From the NCBI RefSeq assembly GCF_039523435.1, contig NZ_BAAAFH010000022.1, forward strand, positions 1,029,892-1,093,891: a stretch of DNA of 64,000 nt. Direction: 5' to 3'. A model generated the notes under the pieces. That model did no database searches. It was not told the origin of the DNA and worked only from the letters and a program-made list of their open reading frames with translations. The translations under genes and the position numbers were made by a program. How positions within the stretch are numbered: position 1 is the first letter of the stretch; the number at the start of each line of letters is the position of its first letter. Below, one piece after another: positions 1 to 8,646 of the stretch. Origin of the DNA: Wandonia haliotis. Its GTDB lineage: Bacteria; Bacteroidota; Bacteroidia; Flavobacteriales_D; Crocinitomicaceae.

Positions 1-1
1 G

Positions 2-778
2 TGGTTCATTTCACTTTGCATTCTTCTTACCGGAAGCCTTGTTCTTATCCTGTTTCGTTTTAAACTAAAACAGGAACGCTCAAGGAGAGAACAGGAACGA
101 CTTGTTTTCACATCCCGTTTACGCGATCTGGAACAGCAATCATTGAATGCTTCCATGAACAGACATTTTATCTTTAACGCTCTTAATTCTATTCAGTACT
201 TTATCAATACTCAGGACCGTCTTTCAGCCAACAAATACCTGAGTCAGTTTGCTAAACTTATCCGAAAAAATCTTGATAGCTCTTCAACCGATCAAAATAT
301 GGTCACACTTTCAGAAGAAATTGAACGTCTGAAGCTCTACCTATCCCTTGAATCTATGCGCTTCCGGGATCGATTTGATTATGAATTCACCATTGATCCA
401 TCCATAGATACTGAGGCAGTAAAAGTCCCCTCCATGATATTCCAGCCTTTTGTTGAAAACAGTATTATTCATGGTATATTACCACGTCAAAACACAAAAG
501 GAGAAATCCACTTTTCTGCACATAAAAATGCAGAAACTATTGACTTTATCATTGAAGATAATGGAGTTGGGTACGAAAAGAGTATCAAACAGAAACAGGG
601 AGATGGCGATCACCAGTCTAGAGGAATGAGTATAACCAGTTCCCGGATAGAGCTTTTACAAAAGATTTCGGGTAAATCTTTCCTACTTATTGGTCCCAAT
701 GACATAAAAAATGACACAGGAGAATCAATAGGTACGCGTGTTCACATAAAAATACCAGACAATTCTTTGGAAGATTAG
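2..778 (+). CDS. Sensor histidine kinase, LytS/YehU type (5' end outside window)
   Basis: The reading frame is already open at base 2, so this is the C-terminal part of a larger protein. It starts with a hydrophobic membrane helix (WFISLCILLTGSLVLILF), continues into a charged coiled-coil linker, then the His_kinase (LytS-type) block with the phospho-acceptor histidine in ASMNRHFIFNALNSIQYF, and a HATPase_c domain (N box FVENSIIHGI, G1 box IIEDNGVGYE). In this family the histidine is trans-phosphorylated and the signal passes to a LytTR response regulator; none is visible here, so the partner and sensor domain probably lie to the left. Bacteroidota kinases of this shape often carry periplasmic propeller or TPR sensors, but that part cannot be seen. 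Confidence 0.9.
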   Translation, partial: WFISLCILLTGSLVLILFRFKLKQERSRREQERLVFTSRLRDLEQQSLNASMNRHFIFNALNSIQYFINTQDRLSANKYLSQFAKLIRKNLDSSSTDQNMVTLSEEIERLKLYLSLESMRFRDRFDYEFTIDPSIDTEAVKVPSMIFQPFVENSIIHGILPRQNTKGEIHFSAHKNAETIDFIIEDNGVGYEKSIKQKQGDGDHQSRGMSITSSRIELLQKISGKSFLLIGPNDIKNDTGESIGTRVHIKIPDNSLED

Positions 779-797
779 AAACAAAATCATATATTTG
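766..797 (+). promoter_or_regulatory. Bacteroidota-type promoter for the small lipoprotein
   Basis: TTTG (766-769), 20-base spacer, TATATTTG (790-797) matches the TTG/TAnnTTTG consensus of Bacteroidota housekeeping promoters. It overlaps the last codons of the kinase, so the lipoprotein probably has its own transcript, starting near 801 with a leader of about 29 bases. Confidence 0.6.
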
Positions 798-829
798 TTA
801 GACTAAGTTTGATTTTTTTCTTATTAAGA

Positions 830-1066
830 ATGAAAAAGTTACTCTTCATATTAGCCGTTTCCACTTTCGTTTTTGCATCATGTAAAAAGGAAGTCATAAC
901 TCCTGTTTCAGTTGAAGAAAACAGTGATGAAGCGACAGAAATGACTACGCGCAGCCTTCAGGGAAGTGGATCTACAAATACCGGTGGAGATCTTTTTGGG
1001 GGAACAGGTATTACAGACCCCAACAATGATACCGATGAAGATAAACGTAAACGCGAGGGAAAGTAA
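830..1066 (+). CDS. Small acidic lipoprotein of unknown function
   Basis: A 78-residue protein with a lysine start (MKKLL), a short hydrophobic stretch and a lipobox ending at Cys19 (FVFASC followed by KKE), so it should be exported and lipid-anchored by LspA. The mature part is low-complexity, rich in Gly, Thr, Asp and Glu, and ends in a charged DEDKRKREGK tail; no domain is recognisable. I chose the ATG at 830 because it begins a normal signal peptide and sits 33 bases after a well-formed promoter; the upstream in-frame start at 809 would add a poor leader. It is followed by a clear terminator, so it is probably a single-gene transcript. Confidence 0.7.
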   Translation: MKKLLFILAVSTFVFASCKKEVITPVSVEENSDEATEMTTRSLQGSGSTNTGGDLFGGTGITDPNNDTDEDKRKREGK

Positions 1067-1090
1067 TAAAGTTACTATCTAACATATTTT

Positions 1091-1118
1091 AAAGATGTCT
1101 TTTCAGGCATCTTTTTTT
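1091..1118 (+). terminator. Intrinsic terminator after the small lipoprotein
   Basis: AAAGATG (1091-1097) pairs with CATCTTT (1108-1114), extended inward by T-G and C-G pairs to about 9 bp, and is followed by a run of seven T. Confidence 0.8.
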
Positions 1119-1256
1119 GTTTCGAATCATAAGAGTCCTGCTACCAATCAATAATACTACCTTTCTATTTACTAAATAAAATATACAGGTCAGAGTTTAT
1201 TTTTACCAAATCTCATTCTTTTTCCTACCTTGTTTGCTGAATTGTAAGTTACAACT

Positions 1257-2807
1257 ATGGCAGCAACTCCTTCTACATCATTATATGAACTGATTAAAAG
1301 CCTGACAAAATCCGAGAAGAGATATTTCAAGGTGTTTTCTTCCAAACATACAATCGGAGAAGAGAATAATTATATCACTCTATTCGATTATTTAGATAAT
1401 CAAAACGGTTATGATGAGACCAAATTATTTGAGGACTTTAAGGGACAGGCCTTTCTCAATAAATTCTCAATCACCAAAAAAAGACTTCAGGAAAACATTC
1501 TGCGATCTCTTGATTCATACCATTCCAACTCATCCATTGATGCCCAATTATACCGGATGATGCATTACGCCGAAATTCTGTATGATAAATCTCTTTATAA
1601 GCAATGCAAAAAATATTTACAAAGTGCTGAGAAACTAGCTGAAAAGCACGCAAAATACCATATTCTTCTTGAAGTTAATCAAAAAATGAAGCGCTTGCTT
1701 GAAAACACAGGATATGCCGGTTCGGATCAGGCGTTTTTGGATGCCATGCAAACAAAAGACAACGAATTAAGCGAAGTCATCCGGGGATATAATAATCTAT
1801 GGCATATCAAAAGTTCGCTGATGATGCATCTGAATAGAAATGGTGTTGCCCGGAATCAGGAAGAAAGGAAAATATATGACGAACTTATACACCCCCTCTC
1901 CCACTGCCAATATGCCGTAGCATTTGACTCTATTTTTCTTGTTAATCAGATTCAGGCCGCTTATTATTTCGGCACATTGGATTTTCAGAAATCAGAACAA
2001 TATATAGCTGCAAATATTACACTATACAAAGAGAACGCTGAACGGCTTAAGGAAGAAGTAAACGTATACTTCAGTCTGATCTCAAACGGAATTTATCTGA
2101 ATCATCATTTGGGAGATTATTCACGGGTTGATGAGTTACTTAACGAACTTAAAACTATTTCAAAAGAATCGGGAAAGAACTTATCAGAAGACTTAAACAT
2201 AAAATTGTTCAGTAGTATCAATAGTACGCGTCTGATGCTTTATAATGAACGTGGAGAGTTTACTGAAGCCATACAAACTGTTCCCCTGATTGAGGAAGCT
2301 TACCGCCTGTACGGATCAAAAATTGCTCCGGCAAGAAGAGCTTATCTCAACTACAATATTGCCGTTGCTTATTTTGGAGAAGGAGCGTATACTCAGTCTC
2401 TTAAATGGATTAATACCATTTTAAATGATAAAGACCTTGATGAGAAACTGGATATTTATTGTTTCTCACAGCTTCTGAATCTGATTCTCCACTTCGAACT
2501 TGACAATCGGGAACTCCTGCCCTATGCTATCAAAAATACTCAACGTTATCTGAAGTCGAGAAACCGGGTCTATAAATTTGAAGAAATCTTTCTCAAGTAT
2601 CTGAACAAGCTCTCCCGAACGATCTCTCCGCTAGATCAAATGGATTTGCTCGAAAATGTTATTACTGAAATACAACCATTAACCGAGGATCCTTTTGAAC
2701 GATCCGTATTTGATTCTTTTAAGTTTCTGCTTTGGGCAAAATCCAAATTATCGAAACGTCCTTTTGCCGAACTTGTACATACCGCTTACTCAGAGCGATC
2801 GAAATGA
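1257..2807 (+). CDS. Conserved helical-repeat (TPR-like) protein of unknown function
   Basis: A 516-residue cytoplasmic protein with no signal peptide. The sequence is almost wholly alpha-helical with paired helices that look like degenerate tetratricopeptide repeats (for example around residues 100-130 and 355-390, with YFGEGAYTQSLKWI typical of a TPR helix). Proteins starting like this one (short Ser/Thr tail, then LYELIKSLTKSEKRYFKVF) are common in Bacteroidota, usually annotated hypothetical. TPR folds generally bind partner proteins, but I see no evidence for a specific partner. The 3' end overlaps the 3' end of thiL on the other strand by 22 bases. A weak -7 box (TACCTTGT, 1226-1233) precedes the ATG. 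Confidence 0.75.
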   Translation: MAATPSTSLYELIKSLTKSEKRYFKVFSSKHTIGEENNYITLFDYLDNQNGYDETKLFEDFKGQAFLNKFSITKKRLQENILRSLDSYHSNSSIDAQLYRMMHYAEILYDKSLYKQCKKYLQSAEKLAEKHAKYHILLEVNQKMKRLLENTGYAGSDQAFLDAMQTKDNELSEVIRGYNNLWHIKSSLMMHLNRNGVARNQEERKIYDELIHPLSHCQYAVAFDSIFLVNQIQAAYYFGTLDFQKSEQYIAANITLYKENAERLKEEVNVYFSLISNGIYLNHHLGDYSRVDELLNELKTISKESGKNLSEDLNIKLFSSINSTRLMLYNERGEFTEAIQTVPLIEEAYRLYGSKIAPARRAYLNYNIAVAYFGEGAYTQSLKWINTILNDKDLDEKLDIYCFSQLLNLILHFELDNRELLPYAIKNTQRYLKSRNRVYKFEEIFLKYLNKLSRTISPLDQMDLLENVITEIQPLTEDPFERSVFDSFKFLLWAKSKLSKRPFAELVHTAYSERSK

Positions 2808-3832
2808 TTCCAGCCCTGAGCCTGAATAGGGATTAATGCTCCTCCCCGATCTATCACATAAATTCCGGCATTTTCTTCCACCATGTGACCAATAACAGTC
2901 ATATGCGGACTTCCTTTTACCTTGTCAAAATCAGACTGACTAATCGTGAAAAGCAATTCATAATCCTCTCCTCCGTTCAAAGCACATGTGCTCGGATCCA
3001 GATCGAAATCTCTCGCTGTAGAATATGTTGTCGGATCAATAGGTAATTTCTCATCATAGACATGACATCCCAGTTTACTGGCTCTGCACAAATGTAGAAT
3101 CTCAGATGCCAATCCGTCAGAAACATCAATCATCGAAGTAGGTCGCACACCCAATTCATCCAGAAATCCAATCACATCCCTCCTTGCTTCCGGTTTAAGC
3201 TGTCGTTCCAGTATATAATCATAGCCCTCCAGATCAGGCTGTGCTGATGGATTCGCTTTATATACTTCTTTCTCACGTTCCAAAACCTGCAACCCGACAA
3301 ATGCACCTCCCAGATCTCCGGTAACAACCAGCAGGTCATTTTCCTTCGCTCCCGAACGATAAACAACATCTTTCTGATTCACTCTTCCAATGGCCGTAAT
3401 ACTAATTACCAATCCGGAAAGAGAAGAAGTTGTATCGCCTCCCACCAGATCCACACCATACACATCACATGCCTTCTTTATTCCTTCGTACAGTTCGTCA
3501 ATTGCCTCAGCCGGAAATCTGCTAGAAACACCAATGGAAACCGTAATTTGTTCCGGCTTACCATTCATCGCATAAATATCCGACAGATTCACAACAACTG
3601 ACTTATACCCTAAATGCTTTAACGGAGCATACATGAGATTAAAATGGATTCCTTCAACCAACATATCCGTGGAGATCAACATGTGCTCCTCTTCATTGAT
3701 CCGAATCACAGCAGCATCATCTCCTACTCCCTTTACTGTCGTACCATTGTGGTGCGTAAAGGAACCTGTAATACGGTCAATCAATCCAAACTCTCCGATT
3801 GCATCAAGTGGCGTTCTTTTTTCTGTACTCAT
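2786..3832 (-). CDS. thiL: Thiamine-monophosphate kinase
   Basis: ThiL phosphorylates thiamine monophosphate with ATP to give thiamine diphosphate, the last step of thiamine synthesis. The 348-residue length is normal. Family motifs are present: N-terminal FGLIDRIT, the Mg-binding GVGDDAAVI, the STDMLVEGIHF segment, VNLSDIYAMNG, and a central VVTGDLGGAFVGL, then MIDVSDGLASEI and NGGEDYELLFTI in the C-terminal domain. These are hallmarks of the AIR synthase-like fold used by ThiL. No TPP riboswitch was recognised upstream. It converges with the helical-repeat gene and shares 22 bases with its 3' end. Confidence 0.95.
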   Translation of the reverse strand: MSTEKRTPLDAIGEFGLIDRITGSFTHHNGTTVKGVGDDAAVIRINEEEHMLISTDMLVEGIHFNLMYAPLKHLGYKSVVVNLSDIYAMNGKPEQITVSIGVSSRFPAEAIDELYEGIKKACDVYGVDLVGGDTTSSLSGLVISITAIGRVNQKDVVYRSGAKENDLLVVTGDLGGAFVGLQVLEREKEVYKANPSAQPDLEGYDYILERQLKPEARRDVIGFLDELGVRPTSMIDVSDGLASEILHLCRASKLGCHVYDEKLPIDPTTYSTARDFDLDPSTCALNGGEDYELLFTISQSDFDKVKGSPHMTVIGHMVEENAGIYVIDRGGALIPIQAQGWNHFDRSE

Positions 3833-3931
3833 ACTACAAAATTAGGAAAATTATAAGGGAACAATTTCACCTGCAAACAGTTTTAGTCGATTTTGTCAGT
3901 ACACGTAACGAGCAGGGCAAGAAAAAACCGC

Positions 3932-3939
3932 TATCTTTG
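3932..3939 (+). promoter_or_regulatory. -7 promoter element for rseP
   Basis: TATCTTTG is an exact TAnnTTTG box 19 bases before the rseP ATG, predicting a leader of about 16 bases. No good -33 TTG is visible at the expected spacing. Confidence 0.45.
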
Positions 3940-3958
3940 AGTTCTGAAAATTTGAACA

Positions 3959-5272
3959 ATGGAATTTTGGATTAAAGCTGGACAACTCGTTTTGTCACTC
4001 TCTATACTTATTGTACTTCACGAATTAGGACATTTTATTCCTGCACGCTGGTTCAAAACACGTGTCGAGAAATTCTATCTCTTCTTTGATCCGGGATTCT
4101 CACTTTTCAAAAAGAAAATTGGTGAAACCGAATGGGGAATCGGGTGGCTTCCCTTAGGAGGTTATGTGAAAATAGCCGGTATGATTGATGAATCAATGGA
4201 TACCAAACAGCTTGAAAAACCGGCCCAACCCTGGGAGTTCCGTTCAAAACCGGCCTGGCAAAGACTGATCATTATGATCGGTGGAGTAACCGTGAATCTT
4301 ATTCTCGGGTTTCTCATTTATATGATGGTTCTTTGGGTATGGGGTCGTGAGTACGTCACGATGGATGCAGCACCCTACGGAGTACATGTGCAGCAGGAAT
4401 TAAAACAATATGGTTTTCAGGATGGAGATATTATCCTTTCGGCAGAAGGAAAACCGGTTGAAGATTTGCGCGAACTAAACGTTGGAATCTTACTGAGAGG
4501 ATACCGTGAAATAGAAGTACAACATAGCAGCGGGGATAAAGAGACCATTACACTTCCTGAAGATATTGACTACACGCTTTTCCAAAAGGATGCTTTTCCG
4601 GCTTTCTCTATCAGAAGTCATTTCAGTGTAGATAGTGTTCTTCCGGTAACTCCTGCTTCTAATGCGGGAATGATGCAGGGAGATAGTATCATTTCCATAA
4701 ACGGAGAACCCGTAGTTTTCTTTCAGGATTTTACAAACCAACTCAGAGAGCTAAAAGGAGAAAAGGTTGATTTGGTTGTTTGGAGAAACAATACAGCTGT
4801 CACATTAACTCCCGAAATAGACACACTAGGAAAACTAGGTTTTTCTGCCTTGCAACACATCGAAACAACTCAAATTGATTACACCTTCGGACAGGCGCTG
4901 GCAAGTGGTTTTTCGTATGGCTACTGGACACTCCACGATTATGTTGCTCAGTTAAAATTCATTTTCACCAAAAAAGGGGCTTCCAGTCTGGGAGGATTTG
5001 GTGCAATCGGAAATATGTTTTCACCCACCTGGAACTGGCAGTCTTTCTGGTTAAACACAGCTTTTATTTCTATCGTCCTTGCGTTCATGAACATTCTACC
5101 CATCCCCGCATTAGATGGGGGACATGTAATGTTCTTACTGTACGAAATGATTACCGGAAGGGAACCCAACAAAAAAGTTCTTGAATATGCGCAAATGATC
5201 GGAATAATCCTCTTACTTGGATTACTGCTCTATGCGAACGGGAATGATATTTTCAGGTTCTTCTTTAAATAA
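3959..5272 (+). CDS. rseP: Site-2 intramembrane zinc protease RseP
   Basis: RseP cuts transmembrane anchors inside the membrane (anti-sigma factors, remnant signal peptides). The zinc site is clear: HELGH at residues 21-25 in the first membrane helix, and the third ligand in ALDGG (Asp386) in a C-terminal helix. Between them lie two PDZ regions (about 120-200 and 205-290, the second with ASNAGMMQGDSIISINGEPV). The protein is 437 residues with four predicted membrane segments, normal for the family. It could process the anti-sigma factor encoded at 56.5-57.6 kb, but nothing in the sequence ties the two together. Confidence 0.93.
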   Translation: MEFWIKAGQLVLSLSILIVLHELGHFIPARWFKTRVEKFYLFFDPGFSLFKKKIGETEWGIGWLPLGGYVKIAGMIDESMDTKQLEKPAQPWEFRSKPAWQRLIIMIGGVTVNLILGFLIYMMVLWVWGREYVTMDAAPYGVHVQQELKQYGFQDGDIILSAEGKPVEDLRELNVGILLRGYREIEVQHSSGDKETITLPEDIDYTLFQKDAFPAFSIRSHFSVDSVLPVTPASNAGMMQGDSIISINGEPVVFFQDFTNQLRELKGEKVDLVVWRNNTAVTLTPEIDTLGKLGFSALQHIETTQIDYTFGQALASGFSYGYWTLHDYVAQLKFIFTKKGASSLGGFGAIGNMFSPTWNWQSFWLNTAFISIVLAFMNILPIPALDGGHVMFLLYEMITGREPNKKVLEYAQMIGIILLLGLLLYANGNDIFRFFFK

Positions 5273-5284
5273 GACCTTGTAAGA

Positions 5285-5728
5285 CTATCTCTTCTTCGAA
5301 AAAAAGTCCAGCAATAAGGCTTTACAGTCATCCGCAAGTATTCCCGCTACAATTTCTGTTTTGGGATGATAAAGAGATGGCTGAACCCTTCCTGCACCTC
5401 TTTTTTCGTCAGAAGCACCATAGACAACTCTTGAGATCTGTGACCAGTATAATGCCCCTCCACACATTACGCAAGGCTCCAGAGTTACATAAAGCGTACA
5501 ATCCGTGAGATATTTCCCTCCTATATAATCTGCCGCCGCAGTAATTGCCTGCATTTCTGCATGTGCAGTTACATCATTAAGCTTCTCTGTATAATTATGC
5601 GCCCGGGCAATAATCCGGTTATTAGCCACTATAACTGCCCCAACAGGTATTTCATCTTCTGAAAATGCTTTTTGCGCTTCCAAAAGAGCCTGCTTCATAA
5701 AATATGTGTCATCAAACGGTTCAAGCAT
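5285..5728 (-). CDS. tadA: tRNA-specific adenosine deaminase TadA
   Basis: TadA converts A34 to inosine in the anticodon of tRNA-Arg(ACG). The 147-residue protein has the full cytidine/deoxycytidylate deaminase zinc site: HAE at residues 56-58 with the catalytic glutamate, and PCVMC at 85-89 supplying the two cysteine ligands. The N-terminal FMKQALLEAQKA and the IPVGAVIV segment fit TadA better than guanine or riboflavin deaminases. It ends 12 bases from the convergent rseP. Confidence 0.92.
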   Translation of the reverse strand: MLEPFDDTYFMKQALLEAQKAFSEDEIPVGAVIVANNRIIARAHNYTEKLNDVTAHAEMQAITAAADYIGGKYLTDCTLYVTLEPCVMCGGALYWSQISRVVYGASDEKRGAGRVQPSLYHPKTEIVAGILADDCKALLLDFFSKKR

Positions 5729-5875
5729 AGTGCAAATATGTCAAATTTCTTTGCGGCATTGGGAATTTCACGTTAAAATCCAACTATCTTCTCATTTACA
5801 AACCCTTAATTTATTTTCAGTAAAATAAATCTCTACATTCGTTCGTATTTAAATCAGAACCCTAAAAACGAAACT

Positions 5876-6760
5876 ATGAAAAACTGGAAATCTCTGGCGG
5901 TAATCCCGCTTATTATGATCTCGGCCTGCAAAAAAGAAGAAACTGACCCACCCGGAACAGATACATCTGGCCCCAGGCTGGTATTTAAATTCAAATTTGA
6001 CCCGGATCAGGAACGCTTAAACAACTTTGGACAACCCTCTTCGATTCCCGCAGAACATGGTGCTCAGACTCCGGATTTCAATGGAATGTCTGCTCATTAT
6101 ATTGAACTTGCTCCATCCGGATACACGCCATTAGGAGAAGGTGAAGTAGTTTTCTATGGAGCCGAAACGAATGTAGGAGGAGAAAAAGCGGTGGACTTTT
6201 CGAAAGCAATTATTAAAGGCGACGGTGAAGTCTTCTACTCGATTCCTTTAAGCCAGGTTGCTACAGGGAATTATCAATGGGCTCGTGTATCTCTTGCTTA
6301 CCAGAACTTTGATATTAATTTCCGTTGGGACAATGTTGATTATACAGGAACACTTGCTTCTTTTGTTGCCTATAGAAGTTACATCAATACCTACAAAATA
6401 AAAACAGCCTCACGTTCTGTAAATGCGAACAAAGATCAGGGGTATTGGGGGTTTGAAGCTACCTATCCCGTTGTGGGAGCCGTAACAATTGACGGACAGG
6501 CCCAGGGCACCACCGTTCCTAATCCCCTATTTGACACTTCGCCCATCCCGGCAGGAAGTTGTGTGGTGACAGGGCAATTTGAAAATGGATTGACAATAAC
6601 CGGAAACGAAACGGAAGATATTGTTGTAACGCTTTCCTTTAGCATTAACAATAGTTTTGAATGGTATGATGTCGATCAGGATAATATCTACGAAACACAG
6701 GCAGGAGATTATCCTGTTGATATGGGAATACGTGGTTTGATTCCCATCGTTGAACCCTAG
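5876..6760 (+). CDS. Lipoprotein of unknown function
   Basis: A 294-residue protein with a lipoprotein signal: MKNWKSLAVIPLIMISAC, with the lipobox Cys at position 18 followed by KKEE, the arrangement common in Bacteroidota outer-membrane lipoproteins. The mature part is beta-rich with many aromatic residues and no cysteine pattern or catalytic motif that I recognise; residues 165-235 look like an Ig- or jelly-roll-type region. A near-consensus -7 box (TACATTCG, about 5833-5840) lies upstream. It is monocistronic, closed by a strong bidirectional terminator shared with lspA. Function unknown. Confidence 0.7.
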   Translation: MKNWKSLAVIPLIMISACKKEETDPPGTDTSGPRLVFKFKFDPDQERLNNFGQPSSIPAEHGAQTPDFNGMSAHYIELAPSGYTPLGEGEVVFYGAETNVGGEKAVDFSKAIIKGDGEVFYSIPLSQVATGNYQWARVSLAYQNFDINFRWDNVDYTGTLASFVAYRSYINTYKIKTASRSVNANKDQGYWGFEATYPVVGAVTIDGQAQGTTVPNPLFDTSPIPAGSCVVTGQFENGLTITGNETEDIVVTLSFSINNSFEWYDVDQDNIYETQAGDYPVDMGIRGLIPIVEP

Positions 6761-6781
6761 AAAGAAAAAGTAACTCCATAA

Positions 6782-6808
6782 AAAAAGCAACCGTCATGGT
6801 TGCTTTTT
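6782..6808. terminator. Bidirectional intrinsic terminator
   Basis: A perfect 11-bp stem, AAAAAGCAACC (6782-6792) with GGTTGCTTTTT (6798-6808), and a 5-base loop. With A-runs on one side and T-runs on the other it can serve both the lipoprotein gene (+) and lspA (-). Confidence 0.85.
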
Positions 6809-6810
6809 AT

Positions 6811-7476
6811 TTATTCTTGTATCACTTCAGGCTCTTCATTTTTGTCCTCTTTCTTTTTCTTTCCCGAGGAAGGAAAATAAGTCCGTTGGCGAATCAGTAT
6901 CATAATCACTCCACAGGTTATCGCTGCGTCCGCTACGTTCCAGATCGCACCGAAAACATCTTCTCCACCAAGCCACGGAACCCACTCAGGCCAACGGGCA
7001 TTGAACTGAAACATATCCACAACATTGGCAAACAGAAATCCCTGCTTACGCATCACATACTCACCCTCACTATTCAACACCCAGTTAAAAGGTGAAGACG
7101 GATCAAATTCAAAGACATAGTCATAAACAGCACTATCTATCAGATTACCCGTTGCTCCAGCAAGCACCAGAGATATCGCTACAATATACTCTGTTCGAAC
7201 AGAACGGTTTCTTAGCTGTTTAATCAGGTAATAGATCAAACCTGAAATAGCAAGTAAACGGAAAATACTCAATGCCAGTTTTGCCCACGAACCTGAACCC
7301 AGCGTTGTACCGAAAGCCATACCCTGGTTCTCAATATACATCAGACGAAACCAATCGCCAAAAACATTCACTGTCTCGTGAAGCTCAAACGTCGTTTTAA
7401 TCCAAACCTTAACTACCTGATCAACGATCAGAATTCCGAGGATTAAAACTACTGCTATTATGGCCTTTTTATTCAA
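6811..7476 (-). CDS. lspA: Lipoprotein signal peptidase II
   Basis: LspA removes the signal peptide from prolipoproteins after lipid attachment at the lipobox cysteine; this window alone encodes several likely substrates. The 221-residue protein has four membrane helices and the conserved aspartates: Asp19 in LIVDQ, Asp114 in GNLID, Asp154 in NVVDMF and Asp183 in WNVADAAI. The last two match the catalytic pair of the family. It is about 60 residues longer than the enterobacterial enzyme because of an insertion near residues 122-175, which is usual in Bacteroidota. It lies 12 bases downstream of the DksA-like gene and is probably cotranscribed. Confidence 0.95.
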   Translation of the reverse strand: MNKKAIIAVVLILGILIVDQVVKVWIKTTFELHETVNVFGDWFRLMYIENQGMAFGTTLGSGSWAKLALSIFRLLAISGLIYYLIKQLRNRSVRTEYIVAISLVLAGATGNLIDSAVYDYVFEFDPSSPFNWVLNSEGEYVMRKQGFLFANVVDMFQFNARWPEWVPWLGGEDVFGAIWNVADAAITCGVIMILIRQRTYFPSSGKKKKEDKNEEPEVIQE

Positions 7477-7488
7477 ACTTCCGGTTTA

Positions 7489-7878
7489 TTATCCCTGTGC
7501 GTTTTTTGCTTCGATACTCAATGTAGCATGAGGAACCAGACGCAAACGTTCTTTTCGGATCAATTTTCCAGTCTGACGACAAATCCCATACGTTTTGTTT
7601 TCAATCCGTACCAGCGCATTCTGAAGGTTCTGAATGAACTTTTCCTGACGGGCAGCCAATTGTGCCATTTCTTCCCTTGAAAGCGTCTCTGAACCGTCTT
7701 CCATCATGTTGAAGCTACGACCCGTATCATCTGTTCCGTGATCATCGCTATGCGACAACGATCCCTTTAACAATTCCAGATCCACTTTCGCTTCTTCAAG
7801 CTTATCCATGATTATTTGTCTGAACTCCTCAAGTTCAGCATCCGAATATCTTGTCTTCTCTTTATTCTCTTTTGCCAT
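7489..7878 (-). CDS. TraR/DksA-family protein with degenerate zinc finger
   Basis: A 129-residue relative of DksA, which binds RNA polymerase in the secondary channel and tunes stringent-response promoters. Residues 1-85 form the expected long helical hairpin, including a DDTGRSFNMMEDGSETLSREE segment (given in part: MEDGSETLSREE). The zinc-finger part reads YGICRQTGKLI and contains only one of the usual four cysteines, so zinc is probably not bound; this degeneration is common in Bacteroidota. The start at 7878 is supported by a -7 box at 7924-7931: the longer in-frame start at 7926 would lie upstream of the predicted transcript start. It leads into lspA. Confidence 0.85.
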   Translation of the reverse strand: MAKENKEKTRYSDAELEEFRQIIMDKLEEAKVDLELLKGSLSHSDDHGTDDTGRSFNMMEDGSETLSREEMAQLAARQEKFIQNLQNALVRIENKTYGICRQTGKLIRKERLRLVPHATLSIEAKNAQG

Positions 7879-7923
7879 AACCAACCCGATTAACTTCTTA
7901 TAATAGGTAATTTTGAAAAAGAA

Positions 7924-7931
7924 CAAATATA
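7924..7931 (-). promoter_or_regulatory. -7 promoter element for the DksA-like gene and lspA
   Basis: On the minus strand the bases read TATATTTG, an exact TAnnTTTG box. Transcription should start near 7920, giving a leader of about 42 bases to the ATG at 7878. A TTTG sits 14 bases further upstream, closer than the usual -33 spacing. Confidence 0.5.
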
Positions 7932-7990
7932 ATAGAATTTCGTTTCAAACGAAGTTAAACTTTGAATGCACCGCATAATAGTTATTCACA

Positions 7991-7998
7991 TATCTTTG
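7991..7998 (+). promoter_or_regulatory. -7 promoter element immediately before the nitroreductase
   Basis: TATCTTTG matches TAnnTTTG and ends only 5 bases before the ATG at 8004, so the predicted transcript would be nearly leaderless. Confidence 0.4.
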
Positions 7999-8003
7999 CA
8001 AAG

Positions 8004-8645
8004 ATGGAAAACAGAACAATTGTTGATGCACTTCAATGGAGATATGCCTGCAAGAAGTTTGATCCCGGAAAGATAATTCCCGAAGACACTTTTCAGCGCA
8101 TACTTCAGGCGCTTAATCTGACACCAACTTCTATGGGGATGCAACTTATGAAGTTTCTGGTAGTCCAAAATACAGAAGTCCGGAAAGCACTTGTTCCGCA
8201 TGCTTATAACCAACATCAAATAACGGATTGTTCTCACTTACTCGTGCTTTGCCGCGAAAGTCATGTAACTCAGGATTTCATTGACGAATACGTCAATCGT
8301 TCCGCCAGGATACGCAATCAGGATGTTAACTCCTCTAAAATCAAAGGATTCAAAAAGATGTTAGAATCTGCAAACCTGATGAGTGAAAATGATCGCGTAA
8401 AATGGATGAGTAGTCAGGTGTATATTGCCCTGGGTGTCTTATTGACGGCCTGTGCCGTTGAACAAGTGGACGCATGCCCTATGGAAGGTTTCGTACCTCA
8501 GGAATTTGATCGCATTCTCAAATTACGGGAAAAGGGACTTAAAAGTATTGTTGTTGTTCCTCTTGGTTATCGTCACGAAGAAGATCCTTATCAGCATCTG
8601 CCCAAAGTGCGTAGAGAACTTGACACAATTGTAGAATACATCTGA
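8004..8645 (+). CDS. Nitroreductase-family NAD(P)H oxidoreductase
   Basis: A 213-residue FMN-dependent oxidoreductase of the nitroreductase (NfsB-like) family. The N-terminal WRYACKKFDP with the FMN-phosphate-contacting Arg/Lys cluster, LTPTSMGMQLMKFLVV in the first half, and the C-terminal VPLGYR are family signatures. Such enzymes reduce nitro compounds or quinones using NAD(P)H; the true substrate is unknown. I use the ATG at 8004 rather than 7962 because the homologous region begins there (MENRTIVDALQWRYACKKF) and a -7 box lies in between. Its stop codon is one base from the next gene, so the two are probably cotranscribed. Confidence 0.88.
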   Translation: MENRTIVDALQWRYACKKFDPGKIIPEDTFQRILQALNLTPTSMGMQLMKFLVVQNTEVRKALVPHAYNQHQITDCSHLLVLCRESHVTQDFIDEYVNRSARIRNQDVNSSKIKGFKKMLESANLMSENDRVKWMSSQVYIALGVLLTACAVEQVDACPMEGFVPQEFDRILKLREKGLKSIVVVPLGYRHEEDPYQHLPKVRRELDTIVEYI

Positions 8646-8646
8646 T

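Noticed and set aside
3833..3958. TPP riboswitch upstream of thiL
   Set aside because: Only 126 bases separate the divergent genes and I see none of the conserved TPP (thi box) motifs.
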